Below are positions 34,372 to 42,379 of a stretch of DNA of 64,000 bases, piece after piece; within the stretch, counting starts at the first letter, position 1, and every line of letters begins with the position of its first letter. The notes beneath the pieces are model-generated. The model was not told where the DNA came from. It worked only from the letters and a program-made list of their open reading frames with translations, and did not search any database. Source of the DNA: Sphingorhabdus sp. (lineage in GTDB: Bacteria > Pseudomonadota > Alphaproteobacteria > Sphingomonadales > Sphingomonadaceae); assembly GCF_023910635.1 (NCBI RefSeq), contig NZ_JAAVVZ010000007.1, positions 1 through 64,000 of the forward strand, given 5' to 3'. The position numbers and the translations under genes are program-made.

Positions 34372-35275
34372 AATTCTGTTGAAAAAGTCGCTTGCACCGA
34401 TGGTGTTGTTCTGATTCATTCACTTAGCAGGTAGCGGAGGTTCGAGGCCATGATGGGTGAGCAAACGGGGGCGCAGGAGGCATTATTCTACGGCTTCAGC
34501 ATTGAAGGGCATGTTCCATCCGATCACATGCTGCGTTCCATCGACCGCTTCGTTGATCTGGGCGATATCCGCGAGCGATTGAAGCCTTTCTACAGCGACA
34601 CAGGTCGACCCTCGGTCGATCCCGAGCTTATGCTGCGGATGCTGATCGTAGGCTACGTGATGGGCATCCGGTCGGAACGGCGGCTGTGCGACGAGGTGCA
34701 CTTGAACCTGGCCTATCGCTGGTTCTGTCGCCTCGGCCTTGACGGGGCCGTACCCGATCACTCGACCTTCTCGAAGAACCGCCACGGTCGCTTCCGCGAC
34801 AGCGACGTTCTTCGCCAGCTGTTTGAGGCAACCGTCGCAGCTTGCATCGCACAAGGTCTTGTCGGCGGGGAGGCGTTCGCGGTCGATGCGAGCATGATAA
34901 GAGCCGATGCCAACCGCAAAAATGGTCATGACAATGGCGGCCGGACACCGACCGCAAACACGCCTGCGGTGCGCGAATATCTGGCAACGCTCGATGATGC
35001 TGCCTTCGGTGCGGCGACGCCGACGGTACCCAAGGTCATCTCACCGGTCGATCCGGCAGCGCGCTGGACATCGGCACATGGCGACCGCCCGCATTTTGCT
35101 TATTGCACCAACTATCTGATCGACCTCGACCATGCGGTGATCGTTGATGTTGAGGCGACAACTGCGATCCGCCAAGCCGAAGTAACAGCGCAGCGGCGCA
35201 TGCTTGATCGCGCGCATGAGCGCTTCGGCCTGCAACCAGAGCGGCTGGTTGGCGACGGCGGCTATGGTGATGGGC

Positions 35276-36241
35276 CTAACTGTTTAGTCCCGGCATTTGA
35301 TGGGTTGGGTTTAGGCTAAATCTTTCTGGTTCGCTTGTCCATATTTTGCAGATGTATTCGAAGGGTGTTAGGCCCTTGAGTGTTTTCAGTCGCCGCCCGT
35401 AATTGTAGGCATCAATGAAGTCTTGGAGGTGGGTAGTCAGCTGGGCATGGCTGTCATAGTGATAGCGTTTGACGGTGGCCTCCTTGATTGTCCGGTTCAT
35501 CCGTTCGACCTGGCCATTGGTCCAGGGATGCTTGATTTTGGTAAGCCGGTGCTCGATCCCGTTCTCATCGCAGCGCAGATCGAACATGTGCGACATACAG
35601 GTCGCAGTCGGGCCCTTGGCGTATCGCGGCGGGAAGGTGAACTGGATGCCATTGTCGGTCAGCACGGTGTGGATTTTGTAGGGCACGGCTTTGATCAGGG
35701 CGACCAGGAAGGCTGAGGCTGTCATCCTATTTGCCTTGGCGACGAGTTGGACGAAGACGAACTTGCTGGTGCGGTCGATTCCCACATACAAGTACAGCTT
35801 GCCTTCGGCAGTCCGCACTTCGGCGATGTCGATGTGGAAGTAGCCAATGGGGTATGTCTTGAACTTCTTCTTCGGTTCCTTGTCTCCCGTCACTTCGGGC
35901 AATCGGCTGATCCCGTGGCGCTGCAAACAGCGGTGCAGAGATGAGCGCGTCAGGTTCGGGATCGTTGCCTGCAAGGCGTAGAGGCAATCATCCAGCGGCA
36001 GCAGCGTGTGCCGACGAAAGGCGACGACGATGGCTTCTTCCTCGATAGTCAGGACGGTGGACTTGGCATCCTTGGGGCCAGTAGGATGATCGGTGACAGA
36101 CGTGCGCCGCTTCCATTTGGCTACCGTCTTGGGGTTAATGCTGTAACGCTTCGAAAGCACAATCAGGCTCTCTTGACTATGTTGTATTGCTCGACGGACC
36201 GCCGCTGTCGTGCGGGCGCTCCCGTGTAGAATTTGTCCCAT
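35276..36241 (-). CDS. IS481-family transposase
   Basis: A 321-residue DDE enzyme from ATG 36241 (MGQILHGSARTTAAVRRAIQ), preferred over the ATG five codons upstream because IS481 transposases begin this way. The N-terminal helix-turn-helix is SKRYSINPKTVAKWKRR. The catalytic core shows YFHIDIAEVRTAEGKLYLYV (first Asp), TVLTDNGIQF (second Asp) and HPWTNGQVERMNRTIKEATV (Glu). The stop codon TAG lies in the flanking target duplication, so the gene uses host sequence for its end. It is intact and could be active. Confidence 0.93.
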   Translation of the reverse strand: MGQILHGSARTTAAVRRAIQHSQESLIVLSKRYSINPKTVAKWKRRTSVTDHPTGPKDAKSTVLTIEEEAIVVAFRRHTLLPLDDCLYALQATIPNLTRSSLHRCLQRHGISRLPEVTGDKEPKKKFKTYPIGYFHIDIAEVRTAEGKLYLYVGIDRTSKFVFVQLVAKANRMTASAFLVALIKAVPYKIHTVLTDNGIQFTFPPRYAKGPTATCMSHMFDLRCDENGIEHRLTKIKHPWTNGQVERMNRTIKEATVKRYHYDSHAQLTTHLQDFIDAYNYGRRLKTLKGLTPFEYICKIWTSEPERFSLNPTHQMPGLNS

Positions 36242-36297
36242 AGCGAGTCCTTCCATTGATGGCTGAATAATACACCATCAAATGCCGGGACTAAACA
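35281..36297. mobile_element. Intact IS481-family element inside the IS1182 transposase
   Basis: The ends are perfect inverted repeats of 23 bases starting TGTTTAGTCCCGGCATTTGA (35281) and ending in the complement at 36297. The target duplication is CCTAAC (35275-35280 and 36298-36303). The element is 1017 bases with a single complete transposase on the minus strand. Perfect ends and duplication show a recent insertion. Confidence 0.93.
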
Positions 36298-36936
36298 CCT
36301 AACCTTGCTTGGCTGGTCGAGGAGAAGGGTATCGATCCGCACATACCCGTGATCGATCACTCCGCCCGACGTGACGGCACTTTCGAACGCGCTGACTTTA
36401 CGTTCGACAAAGAAAGTGATCGCTATATCTGCCCGGGCGGCAAGATACTCAAGACCAAGAACCGCAACTTCGCGACCCCGCGCCCCGATGTCGATGCCGA
36501 CGGCTTCATCCGCTACCGCGCGAGCAAACTCGACTGCGACAAGTGCGCGCTCAAGCCCAAATGCTGTCCTGTCACGCCGATGCGTAAGATCATGCGCTCG
36601 ATCCATGAAGGTGCTCGCGATCTTGCCCGTTCCATTGCCATGACCGATGCCTACCTCGTGTCACATCGCCAGTGAAAGAAGGTCGAGATGCTGTTCGCGC
36701 ACCTCAAACGCATCCTGAAGCTCGACCGCTTGCGTCTTCGAGGTCCCTACGGCGCAAAAGACGAGTTCCACCTTGCAGCAGCAGCCCAAAACCTTCGCAA
36801 ACTCGCCAAGCTGCTCCCAATCCCGGTCGCAGCCGCAGCCTGAAAAGGCCGCCATCGTCGGTCGCCTTCTTCCGGTCGCCACCATCAACGCCGCCAACGC
36901 CGACTTTTTCAACAGAATTCACAACGTTGCGGACAT

Positions 36937-37599
36937 TCAAGACTCGTCATGAGAGCATATCGCAGGCCGCTCCTCCAAAAGCTGCCAGTCGCCATGCTGC
37001 TCGGCCAGCCAGAAGGTTTGTTCAGGGCGCGACTCCACATTGTAGCCCCTAGCGCCAGTGAACTCGACGCATTTATCGCCTCTCCAGCTTACAAAACTGT
37101 AGAACGCGACCAGATCGGTATCGACGATGCGAAGCCGACGCGGGCGGGGCTCCCATTCCCAGACTGATGCACCCTGATACGGCGACCATTCGCGGTCGTC
37201 GTGGTGGCCCGTGAAGAAGCGCTTACCGGAGGGTGACGGTATCGGCTTGGAGCCTATCGGTAAGACATCTTTGCGATCAACGAGATAGTAATCGCTTTCC
37301 TCATAATAGCTGACCTGAATGCCGACATACTCCCCCTTCCAGACGCTGTCGGCGCGGTAGCGCGTGCAATCTTCTACCTCACAGTCGCCTTGATCGCTGA
37401 ATGACTGCCCTTGCACCTTCAGCACAACGCCTCTGCGGCTCATGAGGTTCGGATGTGACGCGATCAATTCGGCATCCGAATGTTGTCTAATACCCTCGTG
37501 CATGGCTGTCGCCGCAGAAAGTCGCGGGTGCTCTTGGGTAGCGGCAATACCCCCAAGCAACGTCACAATTACCGCAATCCTAACGGCCAGCTTCCCCAT
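36937..37599 (-). CDS. Unrecognised secreted protein next to the IS1182 element
   Basis: The ATG at 37599 follows GGAGGAGG with eight bases spacing; a GTG three codons upstream is less likely. The product (220 residues) has a signal-like N-terminus MGKLAVRIAVIVTLLGGIAA, then a Trp/Tyr-rich beta-type domain (SVWEWEPRPRRLRIVDTDLV, AFYSFVSWRGDKCVEFTGAR). Two Cys in EVEDCTRY and GDCEVEDC could form a disulphide. I recognise no family. The IS1182 element inserted just 13 bases after its stop, so it is not disrupted. Confidence 0.55.
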   Translation of the reverse strand: MGKLAVRIAVIVTLLGGIAATQEHPRLSAATAMHEGIRQHSDAELIASHPNLMSRRGVVLKVQGQSFSDQGDCEVEDCTRYRADSVWKGEYVGIQVSYYEESDYYLVDRKDVLPIGSKPIPSPSGKRFFTGHHDDREWSPYQGASVWEWEPRPRRLRIVDTDLVAFYSFVSWRGDKCVEFTGARGYNVESRPEQTFWLAEQHGDWQLLEERPAICSHDES

Positions 37600-37783
37600 G
37601 GGCAGCACCTCCTCCCAGATCCCTCAGTCCCGCTCATACCTGAGCGAATGTCAGCTTTCCACAACATTCTAGCCGAACATGCTGGTGGTGGACCGCCCTG
37701 AAACCGGCCATTTATCCGTTCCGTGAACCTGCTGAACGAAAGGCCGCTTTTGAAGACTAAGTTCGGAGCAATGAAAGTCTGAA

Positions 37784-37936
37784 ATGTTAGCGCGAGCGGT
37801 TGTAAAAGACATTCGCCATGCCACGCGCAAGCAATATGGCGCGGAGGAGAAGATTAAGATCGTGCTGGAAGGCCTGCGCGGGGAAGATAGCATTGCTGAG
37901 CTATGCCGCCGTGCAGGCCTTGCTCGTTTAGGCTGA
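37784..37936 (+). pseudogene. IS3-family orfA remnant
   Basis: A 50-codon frame reading MLARAVVKDIRHATRKQYGA then EEKIKIVLEGLRGEDSIAEL-CRRAGLA and a stop; this is the start of an IS3-family OrfA. The AATGTTAGCG motif forms its start region (ATG at 37784). The rest of the element is gone, replaced by an integrase fragment. Confidence 0.75.
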
Positions 37937-37943
37937 CTTGCGC

Positions 37944-38252
37944 ATGGGGCCGAACGGCATCCCGCGTTCGACCTATTGCTTCCGCCACACCTACGCCACC
38001 TGCCGGCTTAGTGAGGGTGTGGACGTCTACATCCTGTCCGAACGGATGGGCACCTCGGTCAAGATGATCGAGAACCACTACGGCCATGTGAATACCATCA
38101 AGCACGCCGACCGCGTGTTGATGGGCATTGGCGGATGGGAAGCCATGCACGCCGACATGGATGCCGAAGGCGACGTTGAAGAAGCCACCGCCAAGGCGCG
38201 ACAGGCGGCAAAATCGAAGCAGTCGGTTCGCCCTGCCCACTTCAAACGCTGA
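37944..38252 (+). pseudogene. Tyrosine recombinase C-terminal fragment
   Basis: The 103-residue frame (MGPNGIPRSTYCFRHTYATC, RLSEGVDVYILSERMGTSVK, MIENHYGHVNTIKHADRVLM) is the C-terminal catalytic part of a phage-type integrase, with the R-H-T box and the HYGH element. The N-terminal core-binding domain and first catalytic Arg region are missing. It may be the remains of an integrase from an earlier element in the island. Confidence 0.72.
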
Positions 38253-38483
38253 CTTCGCATCGCTGATGCCCTATCAAGCCACGCGTTTGCGCCAGTTTTC
38301 CGATGTGCCGCTGGCGCTCATGATCGGGGCATCGGCCAAGCGGGTGAAGGAAATAGGCGCGCCGAACCTCAAGCACCCCTTTACCCGCGTCTTCATCGCA
38401 CTTGTCGCCCCATCGCCGCTTGCTAACTTAAAGGGGTGCAATGCGGTGTCTTTCCATCGGCAACCGAAAATCTGGGCCGTTTA
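38253..38483. other. Short non-coding stretch after the integrase fragment
   Basis: No recognisable gene. One frame remains open but has no start signal and no familiar sequence. Confidence 0.3.
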
Positions 38484-38537
38484 TGATTGATTGGCTATCG
38501 CTTTATCAATCATAATCATGCTATATCGTGATTGATA
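38484..38537 (+). promoter_or_regulatory. Inverted-repeat operator candidate upstream of the second fic gene
   Basis: Three half-sites occur in 54 bases: TGATTGAT (38484-38491), TATCAATCA (38504-38512) and TGATTGATA (38529-38537). The last two form a perfect 9-base inverted repeat around 16 bases. The position, 20 bases before the fic start codon, suits an autorepressor; the C-terminal winged-helix part of Fic #2 could bind it. Inference only. Confidence 0.5.
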
Positions 38538-38556
38538 GAAAGGCATCTTATCCATC

Positions 38557-39705
38557 ATGCGCTGGAATTGGCAGCTTCCCGATTGGCCAGATTTCCGCTT
38601 CGACGCGGATCGCATCCGCGCGTCCGAAGAACAATTCCTGAAAGGCTCCGGCGTCGTTATCGGTGCGCTGCACCACCTTGACGCTGATGCCCGCGATGGC
38701 CTGACCATCGAGCTGATTTCACAAGAAGTGGTCGATAGTTCGGCCATCGAGGGAGAAATCCTCGATCGCGCCAGCGTCCAGTCGTCGCTTGCGCGGCATC
38801 TGGGCTTTGCCACCGACCAGCGCCGCGCCAGTGCGGCAGAGGCCGGGGCCGCTGAATTGATGGCCGATGTTTACCGTAACCATGCTGCGCCGCTTGACGA
38901 CCAGACCCTGTTCGCGTGGCACGCGATGTTGATGAACGGGCGGCGCGATATTGCCGATGTTTGGCGCTACCGTAGCCATGAAGATGCGATGCAGATCGTG
39001 TCGGGCGCGCTGCACGCGCCGCGTGTGCATTTCGAGGCACCGCCGTCCAATACCGTTCCTGCGGAAATGTCCCACTTCATCGCTTGGTTCAATGACAGCG
39101 CACCGGCATCAGTGAACCCGCTTCCGGCAATCACCCGTGCAGCCATCTCTCACCTGTGGTTCGAGAGCATTCACCCCTTCGAGGACGGCAATGGCCGCAT
39201 CGGGCGCGCCATTGCTGAAAAGGCTTTGGCGCAGAACCTTGCGGCACCGACGCTGACGGCGCTTGCGGAAACGATCCATCGCCACCGCAAAGCCTATTAT
39301 GCCGCGCTTCAGCTCGGCAGCCAGAGCAACGACATCGACGCCTGGCTGACATGGTTTGCCGATATTGTAATCGAGGCGCAGGCGCGGACGATCACCCGCA
39401 TCCGCTTCCTGATCGACAAGACGCGGCTGCTTGATCGCTTGCGCGGGCAAATCAACGAACGGCAGGAGAAGGCGCTGCTTCGCTTGTTCCGCGAAGGACC
39501 GGACGACTTTGCGGGTGGGTTGAGTGCAGGCAATTACCGGACGATCACCGGGGCCAGCCTAGCCACTGCGACCCGTGATTTGAACGACTTGATCGAAAAG
39601 GGAGCGCTGATCCGCACTGGTGAGCGGCGCTATGCGCGCTATCATCTCGCTTCTACAATCCAGCCGCTGCTGTTAGGCAGAGAATCAACGCTAAATCCTG
39701 AGTAA
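38557..39705 (+). CDS. Fic family protein with N-terminal DUF4172
   Basis: The 382-residue product begins MRWNWQLPDWPDFRFDADRI, typical of the DUF4172 cap on Fic proteins, carries the inhibitory motif SSAIEG (S61...E65-G66), and the active motif HPFEDGNGRIGR at 206-217. The C-terminal part (KALLRLFREGPDDFAGGLSA, DLNDLIEKGALIRTGERRYA) looks like a winged helix that might bind DNA. Predicted AMP-transferase held off by the inhibitory Glu. Separate from the first Fic protein (low similarity outside motif). Confidence 0.9.
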   Translation: MRWNWQLPDWPDFRFDADRIRASEEQFLKGSGVVIGALHHLDADARDGLTIELISQEVVDSSAIEGEILDRASVQSSLARHLGFATDQRRASAAEAGAAELMADVYRNHAAPLDDQTLFAWHAMLMNGRRDIADVWRYRSHEDAMQIVSGALHAPRVHFEAPPSNTVPAEMSHFIAWFNDSAPASVNPLPAITRAAISHLWFESIHPFEDGNGRIGRAIAEKALAQNLAAPTLTALAETIHRHRKAYYAALQLGSQSNDIDAWLTWFADIVIEAQARTITRIRFLIDKTRLLDRLRGQINERQEKALLRLFREGPDDFAGGLSAGNYRTITGASLATATRDLNDLIEKGALIRTGERRYARYHLASTIQPLLLGRESTLNPE

Positions 39706-39871
39706 GCAATCTATGCCGAGAATTTTTGACAACATCGACAATGCTTTATTGCCTGAATTGAGCAATATATCGAAGGTTGGTCTGGTCAGGATGGTAATGC
39801 TTGTCGCCTTCTAGTTGGGATGTATAAGTCTCCTGAAAAGGGGTTGCGGGAAAAACGAGCAACTGCGGTCC

Positions 39872-40579
39872 ATGACGACGATGCGGGATAATCTGCACCG
39901 TTGTTCTAATGAGGCGATACTTTTGTCCAAAATCGTAAATGGGTCGAGCCTGCAACCATTGTCAGGTGGCAGCCCCAAACAGATTGTGCTGCTACTACAC
40001 GGATTTGGTTCCAGCGGTGCCGACTTAATTGCGCTGGCGCCGCATTGGCAACGCGCACTGCCGGATGCTCTTTTTCTGGCACCTAATGCGCCGCAGCGAT
40101 TGAGCTATCTGTCGTCTGGATATCAGTGGTGGCCATTGTCGGCCTTTACACCGCAGGCCTTGGCAACAGGTGCGGCAAGCGCAGCACCAGCGATAGAAGC
40201 ATTTATCGAGCGAAAACTCCATCAATACGAACTGACCGAAGCAAACCTCGCCATCGTCGGGTTCAGCCAGGGAACGATGATGGCCCTTCATGTTGGACTA
40301 CGTAGGCCGCGCCAGGTCGCCGCGATCATCGGCTACTCCGGGATGCTGACCGGCGGGCACGAGCTTGCGCACTTGCCGATCACCAAACCGCCCGTGCTTC
40401 TAGTCCACGGTTCGGCGGATCCGATCGTACCCGTTACCGCGCTCCATGCGGCTAAAACGGAACTCGAACATCTCGGCATTAATGTGACAACTCACATATC
40501 ATCAGGGGTCGGGCACAGCGTCGATCCCGTCGGCTTGCGTATGGGCGGGGAATTTGTGGCCAACGCCCTGACCGAATAA
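39872..40579 (+). CDS. Carboxylesterase/phospholipase-type alpha/beta hydrolase
   Basis: The ATG at 39872 (MTTMRDNLHR) is chosen; a longer start at 39815 adds 19 residues of odd composition. The product (235 residues) shows IVLLLHGFGSSGADLIALAP, the nucleophile elbow VGFSQGTMMALHVGLRRP, LVHGSADPIVPVTALHAAKT (Asp) and GVGHSVDP (His), the catalytic triad of the phospholipase/carboxylesterase family. Short esters are probable substrates. Located in the island; no partner genes adjacent. Confidence 0.85.
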   Translation: MTTMRDNLHRCSNEAILLSKIVNGSSLQPLSGGSPKQIVLLLHGFGSSGADLIALAPHWQRALPDALFLAPNAPQRLSYLSSGYQWWPLSAFTPQALATGAASAAPAIEAFIERKLHQYELTEANLAIVGFSQGTMMALHVGLRRPRQVAAIIGYSGMLTGGHELAHLPITKPPVLLVHGSADPIVPVTALHAAKTELEHLGINVTTHISSGVGHSVDPVGLRMGGEFVANALTE

Positions 40580-40670
40580 CGCCAGATTTGCGCAGTTTTA
40601 CGAATTCTGTGAGCTTTGATGAACGAATGGCACGTATTGTTTACCGAGATCCAGAGGTGCAATGTCCTCA

Positions 40671-40775
40671 AAGTTAGCGGCAGCGGCCATTATCCTAGCT
40701 AAACACCTAGCCTTCGGCTTTCAGCATTTTTGCAGTGAAAACTGCCTGTCAGGACACGACAAGTTTCGGTCGTTT
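40671..40775 (+). repeat. Dispersed repeat, copy B
   Basis: Diverged match to 34279-34371 plus 36920-36945: blocks GTTAGCGG, TTCGGCTTT, TGAAAACTG, CTGTCAGGACAC then ACAAGTTTCGG. Copy B is uninterrupted and shows what copy A looked like before the IS insertion. The rest of 40580-40800 holds no gene. Confidence 0.5.
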
Positions 40776-40800
40776 TTGAGTATTGTGCTTCGGCCTTTGA

Positions 40801-41007
40801 CTAGCCGCGGTCATCGTAAACCGGATGCGGCTTTGCTGGTAGCTGGTCCATGAGCGTTATGTTGATGATGCCGCGCTCCTTTGGGTAGGTCCAGCCGCCA
40901 AGCCCTCGCCACACAATCCATGCAAATGAATTGCCTTCACCCTGCCAGCTTAGCTTTTCCACAATGTCGGGGTCATAGGTGATAACTGCGAATCGCTTTC
41001 TAGCCAT
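40801..41007 (-). CDS. Small hypothetical protein
   Basis: A 68-residue frame: MARKRFAVITYDPDIVEKLS with WQGEGNSFAWIVWRGLGGWT. The start has AAGGG immediately upstream. The regular mix of aromatic and charged residues looks like a real small protein, but no family is recognised. Convergent with no neighbour; in the island. Confidence 0.4.
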   Translation of the reverse strand: MARKRFAVITYDPDIVEKLSWQGEGNSFAWIVWRGLGGWTYPKERGIINITLMDQLPAKPHPVYDDRG

Positions 41008-41321
41008 CCCTTACTTATAGGAACATAAGGCGAACAAGTGCAACTGACGTGAATGGATAAGATCGGATTTCCACCTACTTTATCCAATGCTATAGCGTGT
41101 TAGTGGGCGCGCAGGTCGAAACGAGAGATGTCAGCCGCTTGTTTTACAAAGCGTTCCTGATAAACATTAACCGTGCGAATAGATTGGAACCATGCCGAGG
41201 CTATCTTTATAGGCGCGCTGTTGCTTTACGGCGTATCAAGCGCGATTATGCACGTGATAGCTAGTTTTGTTTGACGATGTTATTTCCTTCCCAACTTAAA
41301 AACATTAAATCGGAATCGTAA
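41008..41321. other. Intergenic stretch with a possible 33-residue hydrophobic ORF
   Basis: About 310 bases. A GTG-started frame at 41173-41274 would give MRIDWNHAEAIFIGALLLYG and a further hydrophobic run, a possible single-helix membrane peptide, but no strong ribosome site exists. Otherwise nothing is recognised. Confidence 0.25.
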
Positions 41322-41753
41322 GTGATTGCTGCCTTGTTGCTCGCCGCTGCCGTAATTCCGGCTGGTCAGTCGTTCCAATGTACGCCTACCCGCGTGTGGG
41401 ATGGTGACGGGCCTATTTGGTGCGCAGAAGGGCCACCCATTCGATTGTCGGGCATAGCCGCCAAGGAATTGGATGGAACATGCAGTGTGGGGCATCCTTG
41501 CCCAAACGCCGACCCGATTGTATCCCGAGACGCGCTTGTTCTGCTTGTCGGAAAACCAACCGGGCAAGCGCGCGAGGGCCATGTCCTAGTGCGCGGTCCA
41601 ACAATGTCATGTCGATCAGACGGTGGCGCCGGGGGTAACAGAACGGCTGCGTTCTGCATTTCGCCACAGTCCGGCGATATATCGTGCAAAATGGTGGCTG
41701 GAGGATGGGCTGCCAAATGGCAGAAATATTGGCGCGGACATCGTTGTAAATAG
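41322..41753 (+). CDS. Thermonuclease-family (SNase-like) protein
   Basis: From the GTG at 41322 a 143-residue product with signal peptide MIAALLLAAAVIPAGQSFQC follows the pattern of sphingomonad secreted thermonuclease-like proteins: CTPTRVWDGDGPIWCAEGPP, IRLSGIAAKELDGTCSVGHP. The WDGDGPIWC loop parallels the Ca2+-binding Asp region of SNase. Six or more Cys suggest an extracytoplasmic protein. The catalytic Arg/Glu set cannot be proven by eye. Common on plasmids and islands of this group. Confidence 0.7.
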   Translation: MIAALLLAAAVIPAGQSFQCTPTRVWDGDGPIWCAEGPPIRLSGIAAKELDGTCSVGHPCPNADPIVSRDALVLLVGKPTGQAREGHVLVRGPTMSCRSDGGAGGNRTAAFCISPQSGDISCKMVAGGWAAKWQKYWRGHRCK

Positions 41754-41913
41754 CGCGCACCTATCGCAGCACCCTCATAATCCGCTCTTATGTAAACCGT
41801 AATTGCTTCATCGTTTCGCCCTGCTCTTAATGACCTGATCCCTTCAAATTGGTCCATTTTTTGTGAGAAAAATCTCGGTTACGTTTGGCATTTGTCAGCT
41901 TGGAGATTTTGGC

Positions 41914-42057
41914 ATGAAGAAGAGTAGGTTCAGCGAGCAGCAGATGGCGTTCATATTGAAGCAGGCAGAGGATGGAACGACGGTTGAGGAAGTTTGTCGG
42001 AAGGCTGGCATATCTATCCAGACCTATTATCGATGGCGAAGCAAATATGGTGGGTTC
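41914..42057 (+). pseudogene. IS3-family orfA remnant next to the CRISPR locus
   Basis: The frame MKKSRFSEQQMAFILKQAED continues GTTVEEVCRKAGISIQTYYR-WRSKYGG, the start of an IS3 (IS407-type) OrfA; the sequence after GG is unrelated. A minus-strand fragment MKQLRFT at 41790-41812 just upstream is another such scar. No orfB. Marks the left border of the CRISPR module. Confidence 0.75.
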
Positions 42058-42220
42058 GGTCGAGCTCCTTCTCCCCGACACCCCATGACCAAAAGGGCTC
42101 ACTGCCCTTCTTTGGAACATATCGACCAACCGTCATCGGGTTGGATGTCATCTGGGATTTCGCGCACCGACAGCAGACTCTTTTGCAAAAGTGAGCAGCG
42201 TAATAACGTTCGATGTAGAA

Positions 42221-42245
42221 ATAAAAACAGGGGCCGCAGCCCCTG
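42221..42245 (-). terminator. Rho-independent terminator of the tracrRNA
   Basis: CAGGGGC and GCCCCTG pair over 7 bases around loop TGCG (minus strand), followed by TTTTT (42227-42223). It is one of the strongest terminator hairpins in the window and also fixes the transcription direction of the tracrRNA. Confidence 0.88.
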
Positions 42246-42300
42246 CCTTATTTGGTGCAATTCAGATTGCTTGTTAACAACCAGACCTGCGATTTCTGAA
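42221..42300 (-). ncRNA. Predicted tracrRNA of the type II-C CRISPR system
   Basis: On the minus strand upstream of cas9, TTCAGAAATCGC (about 42299-42285) is identical to part of the + strand form of the CRISPR repeat, and after one extra A continues GGTC, so it can pair with crRNA read from the minus strand. The sequence goes on with GGTTGTTAACAAGC, ATCTGAATTGC and ends in a strong terminator hairpin. A -35 TTGACA lies upstream. Total about 80 nt. Location, anti-repeat and terminator together identify the tracrRNA; the exact 5' end is inferred. Confidence 0.85.
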
Positions 42301-42305
42301 ATTTA

Positions 42306-42334
42306 AATATTGTATGTATTTAATGGGTTGTCAA
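42306..42334 (-). promoter_or_regulatory. Candidate tracrRNA promoter
   Basis: On the minus strand TTGACA (42334-42329) is followed after 17 bases by AATATT (42311-42306), giving a start at about 42299, the beginning of the anti-repeat. An alternative -10, TACAAT, has too short a spacer. The -35 is perfect; the -10 is weak. Confidence 0.55.
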
Positions 42335-42347
42335 CAGAAACAATTTT

Positions 42348-42369
42348 TATAGTCTGCGACTATAAGGAG
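42348..42369 (+). promoter_or_regulatory. Hairpin and ribosome binding site before cas9
   Basis: TATAGTC-TGC-GACTATA (42348-42364) is a perfect 7-base inverted repeat directly touching the ribosome site AGGAG (42365-42369), which is 10 bases before the cas9 ATG. It could be an operator or an RNA hairpin that limits translation. Confidence 0.55.
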
Positions 42370-42379
42370 AACAACAGTT

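Larger units (their letters stand above)
34450..36843 (+). pseudogene. IS1182-type transposase split by IS481 and a stop codon
   Basis: The first part (34450-35280) contains DSTFSKNRH-like sequence (VPDHSTFSKNRHGRF) and FAVDASMIRADANR, typical of DDE transposases of the IS1182 group. The reading frame resumes exactly after the IS481 duplication: GDGGYGDGPN joins LAWLVEEKGIDPHIP. The C-terminal part (to the stop at 36841) includes KKVEMLFAHLKRILKLDRLR. A TGA at 36673-36675 interrupts the second part, so two lesions inactivate it. Before the lesions the protein would have had about 455 residues. Confidence 0.88.
34372..36919. mobile_element. IS1182-type element, interrupted by IS481
   Basis: The ends are perfect 19-base inverted repeats: AATTCTGTTGAAAAAGTCG at 34372-34390 and its complement at 36901-36919. 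A 5-base direct repeat CACAA flanks it (34367-34371 and 36920-36924), showing a genuine transposition event. Removing the inserted IS481 (1017 bases plus one 6-base duplication) leaves about 1.5 kb, normal for IS1182-type elements. It carries one transposase gene, now inactive. Confidence 0.88.

Noticed and set aside
38128-38490. Frame running from the integrase fragment into the region before the second fic gene.
   Set aside because: It overlaps the integrase fragment in another frame and has no family features; probably chance.
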